From: Lucifuga dentata
Lineage: Eukaryota > Chordata > Actinopteri > Ophidiiformes > Bythitidae
NCBI GenBank assembly: GCA_014773175.1
Contig: VXCM01000204.1
Span: forward strand, 62,001 to 126,000
Length of the DNA stretch: 64,000 nt
Direction: 5' to 3'
The position numbers and the translations under genes are program-made. Below the pieces are notes generated by a model that worked only from the letters and a program-made list of their open reading frames with translations, ran no database searches and was not told the DNA's origin. Shown here one piece after another: positions 13,301 through 23,450 of this stretch; within the stretch, counting starts at the first letter, position 1, and the number at the start of each line of letters is the position of its first letter.

Positions 13301-14272
13301 ATGATTGTGATCCAGAACGTGGGACCCAGTTCTCCATCTAGGCAGAGGAGACAGTGGGTGAAGAGGCTTCAGTGGGGTGTCCTGTTGGGACTGATGGTTC
13401 TCATATATGGCTCCCATGCACCACTCATCGCCCTTACTGAGGTAGATGGTCATGTCCCTTTCAATCCCTCTTCATGTGTCTTCATGATAGAGTTAGCCAA
13501 ACTCCTTATCTCCCTGGCGGCCCTCCTGCTGACTGGGGGCCTTTCTGCCTTACACGCCTCTCCATCTCCTATCCTTGTGGCCCCCTATGCAGTCCCTGCT
13601 GTTCTCTATGCCCTCAACAACAACTTGGTAGTTCTCATGCAGGCCTACATGGACCCAAGCTCTTACCAAGTGCTCAGCAACCTGAAAATTGCCACCACAG
13701 CCTTGCTATACTCCTCCTGCCTTGGAAAAAGGTTTAGTCCTGCTCAGTGGATAGCCCTGACTCTCCTCATGGTGGCTGGCGTGTTCCACAGCTACAGCAG
13801 CTTGAATCAAGACGATATTGAGAGGACCGAATCAAGTCCCAGGCTTCATATCACAGCCTGGGGGCTTTTTCTCGTGCTGCTGTACTGTTGTGTTTCAGGT
13901 CTGGCAGCAGTTTACACAGAGAGAGTCCTGAAGAGCCAGAAGCTTCCCCTCAGCCTGCAGAATCTCTACCTCTATGTGTTTGGAGTGGCCATCAATGGGT
14001 TGTCCTACTTCTCCACAGTAGCAAGTGAGAAGAGTTTTCTGGAAGGATACTCGTGGGCAGTGTGGGCCATTGTAGCAGGACAGGCATCGAATGGACTCCT
14101 GATGTCTGTGGTGCTGAAGCATGGCAGTGGGATCACCAGACTGTTTGTCATTTCCTGCTCCATGCTGGTTAACGCTGTCTTATCTTGGGCCATTTTAGGG
14201 CTACAGCTCACTCCTCTGTTTCTCCTGCCTGTTTCTATGATTGTTCTAGCAGCTTACATATATTACAGTTAG
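13301..14272 (+). CDS. slc35a4: SLC35A4, Golgi nucleotide-sugar/CDP-ribitol transporter family, 323 aa
   Basis: Uninterrupted 323-residue multipass membrane protein of the SLC35A subfamily (about ten hydrophobic segments). The chosen start is the first true ATG at 13301 (MIVIQNVG); a TTG two codons upstream is not a plausible start. Diagnostic blocks are ALNNNLVVLMQAYMDPSSYQ, VLSNLKIATTALLY and NGLLMSVVLKHGSGITRLFV; the last is the GS-T/K transporter signature region. Human SLC35A4 is Golgi-located, and its role is assigned to CDP-ribitol transport. The coding region is intronless, as in mammals, and lies downstream of the microprotein ORF in the same terminal exon. Its translation must therefore tolerate the upstream ORF (reinitiation, leaky scanning or stress control). 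Confidence 0.95.
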   Translation: MIVIQNVGPSSPSRQRRQWVKRLQWGVLLGLMVLIYGSHAPLIALTEVDGHVPFNPSSCVFMIELAKLLISLAALLLTGGLSALHASPSPILVAPYAVPAVLYALNNNLVVLMQAYMDPSSYQVLSNLKIATTALLYSSCLGKRFSPAQWIALTLLMVAGVFHSYSSLNQDDIERTESSPRLHITAWGLFLVLLYCCVSGLAAVYTERVLKSQKLPLSLQNLYLYVFGVAINGLSYFSTVASEKSFLEGYSWAVWAIVAGQASNGLLMSVVLKHGSGITRLFVISCSMLVNAVLSWAILGLQLTPLFLLPVSMIVLAAYIYYS

Positions 14273-14363
14273 TGGACTCTCCTTCAAAACAACCAAGGAA
14301 CCAGAAGGAATTTCATTAGTCTACCTGAGCTTCTCTGTCCTACTTTTTTTTTTTTTTTTTTTT

Positions 14364-14364
14364 N
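14364..14364. other. Single N inside a poly-T run (assembly join)
   Basis: An ambiguous base interrupts a T homopolymer (about 14344-14383) in the slc35a4 3' UTR. Homopolymer length here is not reliable. Confidence 0.8.
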
Positions 14365-14576
14365 CTTTTTTTTTTTTTTTTTTCTTTTTAAGATTTGTGT
14401 CATAATGTCATTGGTTTGTTTTCTGCATTCTAAGTAAAGATGATTATATCTTCATGGTTGCATATTTCTGAGGAATGGCTCGAATTTCACCTTGGTGGTG
14501 ATATTGTTTTGAAATGCATTCTCCAAGTTGAATATCAAAACAGTGACACAAAGTATTACAGAGTGTGATGATAACC

Positions 14577-14593
14577 AATAAAGTGGTTTTATT
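14577..14593. terminator. Back-to-back polyadenylation signals of slc35a4 and the kinesin-like gene
   Basis: AATAAA occurs on the plus strand at 14577-14582 (slc35a4) and on the minus strand at 14593-14588 (kinesin-like gene). They are five bases apart. Both transcripts would be cleaved past the other's signal, so their 3' ends should overlap. Confidence 0.6.
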
Positions 14594-14642
14594 TATCATT
14601 GTTCAGTGAGTCGCAAACATATTTGAGTCATTATATTATATT

Positions 14643-15211
14643 TCATTGTTGCTGTGGTAATTTTTCAGACTTCGGATCACCTCGCACAGCTAGAATATCC
14701 TTTAACTCTCCCAGTGCTGTAAAGAATCGAGAATTATCATATATTGATATGACATTACGTACACAAGCGCAGAATAAAAATGTTTAAAAAAAAAAAAAAA
14801 GATCTGACCTTTGCGAAGTTGCTTGTTTTCTATCTGTAGCTGCTGGTTCTGAGCAGACAGGTAAACAGCGTCCTGTACGGCCTCCAGCAGCACAGATCTG
14901 TATCTGCTCTCAGACATCTTCCTCTGCTCATCACTCACCTGACGAAATGCTCGGAACACCTGAACAGAGTTAAGAGGGATCAAACATTAGATCAAGCACC
15001 AGCAGAGCAGGGAACAACTCCCAAGACCTTTTGAAAATAATTTTGATTAATTATTGTTATTATCAGAAGACTGAACAGGTCAGTTCTACTGCTGATTTCA
15101 AATTAACCATTTTTGTTTATATGATCAGCTTTCTAGGGTTTTTCCTCAAACTAACCTGACACTAAGTTTTACAATGTAATTCAATCTACACACAAAAAAA
15201 AAAGCATGTTG

Positions 15212-15260
<49 letters not shown>

Positions 15261-18200
15261 CTGAATTCCTGCTATATCAGCTGACATTCTAGCTGCCAGA
15301 ATGGGAAAAATTACTGCTTTAAAATCATCACCTTCAGACTCTCTTCCCTCAGACAATGGAGCTCCATTTGGTGTTTGTGATATTGATCCTCCAAGTCTCT
15401 CTCAGCCTGCTGGGCCTCAGCACGCAGGGCCTCCATCTGCACCACCAGGACCTGCCTCTCTCTGCACAGCACCAGCAGCTCTCTCTGCGGGCCTTCTGTC
15501 TAACAGAGATGAAAATAATAATTTTTTTAAAAATGCAATAAAAAAAAAAGAAAACTGAATTAAGATGCAAATGCAGTGGCTCCACTGCCCACAAAAGTGC
15601 AGCCTTGCTTTAATTTAAACTGATTCAGCATTCTTAGCTAAGATAGATAACAACCTGAATAATATAAAACAACAGTGCATCTCATTATCTTAGTGGTACC
15701 TGTTCCTGTGCCAGTTCTCTCTCCATTTTCTCCACCTCCGCCTGAATTAATCTCCCATGATCCTCCTTGAGTTGGCTCCTACGCTCTTGTGCTTTGTTGC
15801 ATTCCAACTGAGACTGATCATTAAATTGGCAAAGTGGATGTCTTAGTGTAGGCTGCCCAATTTTACACACAATTCAGATGTTTAGAAGTTTAGGAGGGTA
15901 TTCACAAAGCCTTCTTAAAGGCCGACATAAAGTACATTACTTGCTGTAAGGGGTCAGACTTCTCCAGAGCTACTCCATGCCTTGCCATTTCCTCTCGGAG
16001 AGCCTCCCTCAGCTGCTGGATTCTCACCACCCTCTTCTGGACTTTCTCCACATTGCCTTTACCCTCTGTGGATATGGCAAATGCAAAATACAGGCTCACA
16101 GTATTTCACAGTATCTTTTTCAAACAGTATCACAGTATCTCTTTGAAACAGCCAGCACGTTTTCGCAGCACAGTACCTCTGATGTGCGCTTCCATTTCCT
16201 GTCTCAGCTGGTCCTGTAAGTGTTTCATGGTGCCTGTGCTCTCTCTGTGGTCAGTACCGTGATCATCTGAAGAGTGACGATAGCCATGTGGGGACTGATA
16301 ACACTATCAAATTAATGCAACAGTTGATATTATATCAAAAACACGTTTGTTAGCATTTTGGTAAATTTGTGTGGAAACAATTTTGGCATCAAACCTTTAT
16401 TTTGGCTTTTATTTTTTCAGAGTCTTCCCTCCTCTTCTCCCATGATTGATTTTTCACAATCTGACGGAGAGATTACAGGATTCATTGCACCTATAAAATC
16501 AAAAGGAACATGATCCGTTTTCTGTAAAGATACAGTTACACTGTTACCTGCAGATTTTGTGCCAGCTCTGCTAGCCTGTAAGTATCATCCACTGCACTTT
16601 GCCCCTTTGACATCACCATGGCTCTTAGATCCATGATCTTTCCTCTGATCTCTTGCTCAGCTTCTCTTGGGCACCAACAACCAACAGTTGCTTTGGTTAC
16701 CAAACCTCTTACTTTTTGGGCCACAGCTAAAGCAGAGGGGGTTTCATCGTCCAGGAGACCTGATGGTCAGTGAAAGTCAAAGTTAAATCAATTCAACCAA
16801 TCATAGGTATCTTGGTGCTGGTGGGTCCAGAGGAGCACTTACCTTGAGGATGGATACAGTAGATGAGGACAGTCCTGCTGTTTCCTGTTAAGGCATCGCT
16901 TAGGAGGAAAGGGAGGAGCTTATCACTCATCGTTGCTCTGCTCTGCATCTGGTCCAGAATTTTGACCAGTGGGCTGACTCTGTGAAAAATTCAACGCTGA
17001 CTTTAACCCCGCACACTATTAACAGCCACTTGCTAGCACTCATTATGTCTTAAAGGACTTCTCCAACATTTTGAGTTTGGCCTTTAGACCACCTTACCCA
17101 ATATGGGATAATGGATAGGCTCCAAAATCATCTGTGTGCTAGAAATGAGGTTGTAGATTGCAGATTGAGGACATTTAGTCCATTTGAATATTATGCCAGT
17201 GTGTCAGGTCTGGATTAGTAAAGTAATAAAATGTCAGTGTCAATGACAGGCTTTGATTTGTAATGGATTTAGGTAATAACGAATATTCAGACGTTGTTTT
17301 AATAACTCAAGAGTCTGTAAAATAAGATAAGTAACACCTTTTTCTCCAGGTTTCCTCAGCCTTTAAATGATGCTAATTAATCTGCTATGATTATTATTTA
17401 AGTTCTATAGAAAGGAAGCTGTCTTAAGAGTAAGAGCACACTGCTCTGAAGACATTTATTCAGTTGCAATGCAATCTAATGCTTGGATCCTTACAGACCT
17501 TCATGTGAGAATGAGTTCTGTGTTAAAATGACCCAGCTGTAAGGGGTCCACTGATTTCACTGATTTCATTTGATTTTACTGAGAGATGTCACAACACTCA
17601 GATGAAGGTAATCATTCCACTTTGCAATTTGTTTTTGTCAGAAAATCAGAGACAGCTTTTGTTCTGCTCTTTGTTTCCTTTCATGCACCTGTATGCGAAA
17701 TACTGGATGTTTAAGGTCTTTCTGCTGACAGGAGATAGAGCTATCTACCAGAGAAATGCACAGATAAGTTTGGAACCATTTCTCTCTGCAGATATTAGGT
17801 ATCATGACCACAGTCAGATCAGTCCTTTAACACTCAGCTCAACACAGGATAATGCTTTTAGTTCCTCTGGCCCATGTAATAGATAGCTGGCTATCTGCTG
17901 ACCCTCTGAGGTCGGTCCTGCTGGCTCCTCCTGCCAGCCTGAACAGCTGCAGTCTGCTGCGGAAAACCTCAGACTCCACCTTCTCTGGATGAAGTTTCCA
18001 CTCAACAGCCACTGAGAAGAGAGAACTACATCTGAGAAAAACACACACAAAGAACATACAGAGACCCACCAGATGAACAAAAGACAACTCCACTGACACA
18101 ACAATGTATAAAAATTTATTATTGGGGTCAACCATAATAATGGATACATTCAAAGTAATTCAGTTAATGATTACACAGCCAGACTTTATGTGACTTACCT

Positions 18201-19394
18201 ACTAGAAATAGTGCCTGGATTGGCCTTCAGTGTCTCCCTGCATGTTTCATACAGAGAAAAAGCCTCTTCTGCTGAGCACACACACACCTCACACACTCCT
18301 CCTGCAAGACTGAGACAGAAGAAGACGTCATGCATTCAATTAAATGTGTTTTTGTGTCCAGCTGTATGTATGTCAGAGGAAGAAAACAGCTTCTCTCTTC
18401 ACCTTCCGAGAACTGGGTGAGTCACAGGCTTTAAAGTCTGGCTGCTGGGGCTCAGGAGATCCACAGCACTGCCATCCGGATAAAACTAACAACATGCAAT
18501 ATGTTAAATATTATCCTGGACAATACTGTGATGGATATGATTGATGGTTGTGTTGTTATACAAGGAACAAACCTGAAGGAAAGATACAGAGGTGAATAAC
18601 TCTCCCTTCACTTCTGATGATATCCGACTAAACAAATTCATCAAAACCTAAGACAGAGTGGACATTTATTAATATTAACAGTAATAAAACATGAAAGCTG
18701 CTGACATTGGGTGTAGTTTTGTTTTGGACTTCACCTGTTTTATGATTTGATGGTCAATCAGGACATTTGTCTTCTCTGTGGAGGCTCCACTAATCAGCAG
18801 AGCTCTATTATAACCACTGGATATGGACTCAGTGAGAGCATGGAGGAGCTCAGGATGAAAACTCTGCAGGATTTATATTCACATTTAGGGAGTTTCCAGA
18901 TAACATGCAAACAAAATTTGAGGAGTTTTTCCTTACCTGTATGTCATCAAGAGTTGCAACTTGGTCAAAAGAGAAAGTCTTTGTTTCCTAAATGAAAAAC
19001 ATGAGTAGGTCAGAAGTTTCAGAGAAGAAACGATTGAACGCTGATGTAAATATTTTACCTCATCTTTTCCCGATGTGTAGTTCACTCCATGTCCATCTTC
19101 AGTGACACTTACACAGGCGCTATCCTCTGTACATGTATGAACCAGAAAAGGAAAACACACTGACAGAAAGAAATTTCCACAGTGACATACTTTTAATTTT
19201 TGCCGTCACTTTACCTGGGATTTTTGTGATTAAAACTCCGACTCTTACAGTTAAAGGTCCCTCAGATATCTGTATAAACATGGAAATTAATCAGAAAGAT
19301 GATCAGAGGCCCATATCAAACAATCCAGTTGAAGTTCGAATTCCTATTTTATTTTCATAGTCATGAAAAAGTTGGTACGTACCGTTGCATCCAT
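14643..19394 (-). CDS. Divergent kinesin-like protein with degenerate motor, 625 aa, 18 exons
   Basis: Exons (minus): 19394-19383, 19269-19215, 19126-19059, 18987-18937, 18863-18735, 18647-18573, 18485-18403, 18309-18199, 18031-17903, 16979-16843, 16759-16548, 16460-16395, 16294-16177, 16065-15941, 15813-15700, 15499-15332, 14959-14809, 14716-14643. Every phase is consistent. Residues 1-300 align by eye with a kinesin motor: FSFDQV (about 51-56), P-loop position GASTEKT (88-94), SSRCSSLFSV (193-202, usually SSRSH.IF), RLAGGA (226-231, usually DLAGSE), then a helix and LLSDALTGNSRTVLI (usually L.DSLGGNSKT.MI). Residues about 355-600 are Glu/Arg/Gln-rich coiled coil. The P-loop is one residue short and lacks the Gly before Lys; switch II has lost its Asp and Glu. 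ATP hydrolysis is therefore doubtful. I do not recognise the subfamily. The weakest junction is the GTCAGC donor at 17902. The gene is intact in frame, so it is not an obvious pseudogene. Confidence 0.82.
15217..15257. repeat. (TG)n microsatellite
   Basis: About 20 units in an intron of the kinesin-like gene. Confidence 0.97.
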
Positions 19395-19667
19395 GTCCAC
19401 AGAGGAAGAGATCTGTGGCCAAGCTTATGTCTACTGTTGCCATGGGGTCACCTGGATTTGATTACATACCTCTGAATTATTAATGAGCCAGAATCTACTT
19501 TCACTGGCCTGAGAGATTGGAGTGTAGTTAACAGGATGGACAGAAAGGTCAAAACTGAGGGCCAGCCTTAGAATTTTAGGGGCCAGATTTGAGCTGAGGC
19601 CCTCTATTTTAGCCCAGATGGCCTCAGTTCAAATTAGATGTCTATTAAACACTTTTTTTGGCGTGTC

Positions 19668-19734
<67 letters not shown>

Positions 19735-20185
19735 GACAATTCCTTAGAACTTGGAAAATACAGGCCAAATGAAAAAATAAGTTGAGTTATCCTTAACAAC
19801 AAATTCAGAGCAACTTGGATGGATGAAAATGTCAAATATTAATTAGACATTTTAACAAAATTCACATCACATTGGAGAAACTAACACAGACATTTAAAGT
19901 TACATACTGATTCAGATCATTTGACTTTAAATGCAGTGAGCTTTAAGACAGGTTTCTAATCTTCTATATGAGAAGGGAATGAATTGAAAGATGCACAACC
20001 AGAAAAGAGCTACTGGATGGGAAGAAACTCCAGGTAACCCCAGCAGCCCCCAGGAAAGGGTGGAGCCAAGAACAGTAACCAAGTATGCCCTGACTGAGAT
20101 TATCGAGTAGTCCTTTATTAAAACTCTACCTGAGAGCCATCATGTTGATATATGTAAATATTCCAGTCAGAAACAGTGGAAAGAC

Positions 20186-20216
<31 letters not shown>

Positions 20217-20292
20217 GGATGTCACTGATTTAATGATTAATTTTCCATTTTTTTTATTTTTTATTTTAAAGTGACGTTATCCACCGCAAACA
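19395..20292. other. Intergenic region between the kinesin-like gene and cd14-like, repeats only
   Basis: It holds the kinesin-like gene's promoter side, a GA microsatellite and a long A run (about 20188-20214). TTTATT near 20253 on the plus strand could be the minus-strand polyA signal of the cd14-like gene. No coding sequence is seen. Confidence 0.6.
19667..19730. repeat. (GA)n microsatellite
   Basis: About 60 bp of GA dinucleotide with one C interruption. Confidence 0.97.
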
Positions 20293-21627
20293 TCAACAAA
20301 AATTAACCAGACATGATAATAAACCAACAGAGAGCACCAGGCCGAGCGAACTGGACTGCTGAGTCCCACTCGAAGGCTTCACACATTTTTCTAGAGGCAG
20401 ATCTGCGATGTAATTCCCCTTCATTGCCTCTGGAGTGGCACACATAAACTCGTCCGGCCAGCCCTCCACAGACACAGTGGTTGTGCTGCCCAGGAAGATG
20501 ACGGTCTCTCTCAGGGCACAGTCACACTGATAAGGGTTCCTACCTGCATGGAGAACCTGAAGCCGCTCCAGCTGAGTCTGGCTGACTCCTGTCTCTGTCT
20601 CGTTTATCAGAAAGGCAAGCTGGTTGCTATCCACCTGTAGCGTCTTCAGTTGAGACAAGTTAGCTAGGGAGGGGAGACTCATGAGGCGGTTATTGGACAG
20701 GTAGAGCTCCTTCAGGCCCTGTGGTGGATTATGGAATACCTCTAGAGAATTATAACTAAGGTCCAGTACTTCCAGGGATTTGGAGAGTGAATCAACCGTG
20801 GTGATCCCTGAGTGGGACAGATTGAGCATCCTGAGTGACTCCATCACTTGGAAGCATTGTGGAGAGTGCAACATTGAGAATCTGCTCCCACTGACATCAA
20901 GTGTGGTGAGGACAGGCATGAGACTCAGAAGTGGACAGATCAGCTGCAGGGAGGTCAGGTTGCTGCCTCTTAGGCTAAGAGACGCCAGGAAGTTAAATGA
21001 AAGTGAGGAGCAACGTGAGATGTTCTGCAGGCTGGTCCAAGAGAGAGGGTTCTCCGACAGATCCAGATGAATCAGATTCCTCACCATTCCAGCCCAGTAG
21101 CACTCAATGTCAACCAGGCCAGACATGACAAGGCTAAGAGATTTTAGGGACCCAAACAACCAGAGGTGGAAAGGCTGGAAGGAGGACTGGAGGACAGAGG
21201 AGGCCACTGTGATGTTTTCCAGTTGTAGGACTTTAATTTTAGAGTCTTCAGGTAAGTTTGGAGATGGCAGAGGCTCCACTGCTGTGATAGAGGATGAAAT
21301 GATGCTAATTTCATTCACTTTAAACAGTGGCAGATATCTGATCAGTTCAGAGATAACCTGAAAGGAGATGGTGACATTGTTGAAGATTAGTTTATTAATT
21401 TGGCTGTGTTTAGCCAGCTCAGATATATCCCCCAAATGATCCAGTTTGCCATCCCTCAGCTCCAGTTCCACAGTTAACACACACATCATCAAATCCTGTG
21501 TGTTGTCAATAACCAGAGTGCTGCACAAACAACAAGTGTCTTCACTGATGAGTTTGCAAGAAGAACCAGCCACTCCTGAAGGGACAGTGAGTCCCAAAAG
21601 CATGAGGAGACACAGGGTCTGATTCAT
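20293..21627 (-). CDS. cd14: CD14-like GPI-anchored leucine-rich repeat protein, 444 aa
   Basis: One uninterrupted exon. The chosen ATG at 21627 (CCCCACCATGA, strong context) begins a signal peptide (MNQTLCLLMLLGL..GVAG). The mature N-terminus has CKLISEDTCCLC, matching the C-x-L-x-x-[ED]-D-x-C-x-C pattern of mammalian CD14. About ten LRRs follow, including LIHLDLSENPLSW, LTTLDVSGS, LRMLNLSHSGI, LEVLDLSYNSLEVF and LKELYLSNNRL. There are several N-glycosylation sequons. A C-terminal cysteine cap follows (YQCDCAL...FMCATPEAM...EKC, about residues 365-415). The tail has small residues (SSG) and a hydrophobic end, as for a GPI anchor. CD14 passes LPS to TLR4/MD-2 in mammals. Adjacency to slc35a4 matches human 5q31, which supports orthology beyond LRR resemblance. 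Mammalian CD14 is shorter and lacks a clear LRR-CT cap. Alternative: another LRR family member. Confidence 0.8.
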   Translation of the reverse strand: MNQTLCLLMLLGLTVPSGVAGSSCKLISEDTCCLCSTLVIDNTQDLMMCVLTVELELRDGKLDHLGDISELAKHSQINKLIFNNVTISFQVISELIRYLPLFKVNEISIISSSITAVEPLPSPNLPEDSKIKVLQLENITVASSVLQSSFQPFHLWLFGSLKSLSLVMSGLVDIECYWAGMVRNLIHLDLSENPLSWTSLQNISRCSSLSFNFLASLSLRGSNLTSLQLICPLLSLMPVLTTLDVSGSRFSMLHSPQCFQVMESLRMLNLSHSGITTVDSLSKSLEVLDLSYNSLEVFHNPPQGLKELYLSNNRLMSLPSLANLSQLKTLQVDSNQLAFLINETETGVSQTQLERLQVLHAGRNPYQCDCALRETVIFLGSTTTVSVEGWPDEFMCATPEAMKGNYIADLPLEKCVKPSSGTQQSSSLGLVLSVGLLSCLVNFC

Positions 21628-21911
21628 GGTGGGGTGGAGGACAGTCAACAACACCTAAAACATCAAGACGCAGATAAGAGAGAATGTCATATACAAGTCT
21701 CTTTTATGCTAAATGTAAATCTTTAAATAGCATAACATTAAATAGGCTAAATTTGACTGGAACCTATACATACATTGGTTGTATAATTTAGTTTAAAAGA
21801 GCTAAAGTAACAACTAATAGTACAAATGTTGTGTTAATTTAATCCCATTCTGTGAAACATGAAAAAAAAATATGAAATTACCAATATTTTTCTCCAAAAA
21901 GGGAACTTACC

Positions 21912-21964
21912 TTCCAGTCAGTTGAGCTGTAAATGATGGTGATTGCTGTGAGAGGCAGTTTCAT
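21912..21964 (-). other. cd14: Possible upstream exon of the cd14-like gene, in frame
   Basis: A good minus-strand donor (GTAAGT) at 21911-21906 and a TTTTAG acceptor just before 21654 would join an exon to the cd14-like reading frame. An ATG at 21964 stays open through the junction and would add 27 residues ahead of the signal peptide. The stronger Kozak context and proper signal peptide favour 21627, so this is more likely 5' UTR. Confidence 0.4.
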
Positions 21965-23450
21965 TCTAAGATGAGATTACCTGCTTATTTGTTTTTATTT
22001 TCACCTTACTTCTGTTTTTCTGCTCATGATGTTCCCTCTTCTTTATGGTCACTGACATATCTTCATATAGAAATTGCATAAAAGCAGAAGGTCAAACTTA
22101 ACTGATATATATTAGTTCCTCTGAACAGATTTACTTTGTAATAAAACTTCTCATAAAAGCATGAGTTATCTCTATTTACTGCTGGGATGGGCAACTTTGA
22201 TGAGGATGTGGGCCAATAAAATTTCATTGTTAGTGTCAAAAGGCCACACATTAAATAAAACAAAAAATAAGGCAGATTTTCCCAGATACGCCCCCAGTCA
22301 GTCATGGTCATTTAAATCTTTCGATAAATGCAGATCTTCTTTTCTTCAGCTAATAGGGATCTTAATAAATATATAAAATAAATTTCACTAATCTTTCCAC
22401 TGTGATTTTTTTTTTTTTTTTTTTTGTATATCATCTGCACCAAAACATGCCAGGAATTGAAAATGATCCTTGCAGGTAGAGAAGATGGTGCTCACTTAAG
22501 CAGCGCTTGGATGAAGACACAAAGGAAGAGACATGTTTTATGCTCTTATCAGACCTTCATATAATTTAGTGAGGTTAGTGTTTATAATGATGTATAACTC
22601 AATAAGCTGATTTGTCATCTTTGTATCTTTGTCTTCCGAAAGATGATCGCTGAACATGTTTACCTTTATGGAAGTAGGACAGATGGGTTATAAAACCATA
22701 TTTAGAGGGGAATGCTTATTTATAAGATTCAAAATTAAAAAGAAAAGTTTATTTTTAAACATCTAGGAAATAAAACTCCTGTTTGTTCTTGAACAGAATA
22801 ATCCTTGAGCCAAAAATTAGAAAGTGAAACTCAAAGCACAAATGGAATAAGTGAGCATTGCCATATTATCTGATCAATTAAAGATAATTTAAGTGTTTTG
22901 TCTGCCTTAACAATCATTTCTTCTCAAGAAAACATTACTGAAGATATGCAAAACAATACAATAAGTGTCGGGAACCAGCAAACTTTATTTAGCTTTTCAA
23001 TGTCTTCAAAGAGAAAATACTTTGCTCATTCAAAGCCTGTAAGCATGCTTCTAAAATGTGGATAAACTGGTTTCACAACCATGTCATAGTATGTGTGAAT
23101 ACTTAGCTTTAAATGTCAATATAAACGTCCCAAAATAACTTTGTTGCGGAAGAAACAAATATAAAGAAAACAAAAAAAGTAACAGGCCAACCTTGATTTG
23201 AATCCATACAGCTATGTGCAAAATCAGAGTGAAACACTTAAATTTGACAGATTACATCACAGACTACAGTGACAGTATTACTGTATGCAAGTATGAATAT
23301 GTCTTAAAATGATTTCTGATGCATCTGGAAATATTATTAAAGATGATGCAAAGAAACGCCAGCCACTTTTCTTCATTTGTCTGGAAAAACAAGACAAAAA
23401 CACAACAAAATGATGTGTTAACAGCCAATAAATGTGAAGAAACACATGGT
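21965..23450. other. Intergenic region between cd14-like and cd74, including cd74 3' UTR
   Basis: A minus-strand AATAAA (TTTATT at 22984-22989) suggests the cd74 mRNA ends near 22970, giving about 0.5 kb of 3' UTR. Around 22182-22255 a GGGCAACTTTGAT ... GGGCC segment resembles the ends of fish hAT elements but is too short to classify. A T run lies at 22407-22425. No other gene is seen. Confidence 0.5.

Noticed and set aside
13474..13737. Second frame inside the SLC35A4 coding region
   Set aside because: Shadow frame of a clear membrane protein; the residue pattern reflects the real frame.
22182..22255. hAT-like terminal motif upstream of the cd14-like gene
   Set aside because: Only a short resemblance at one end; no second terminus or 8-bp target duplication found.
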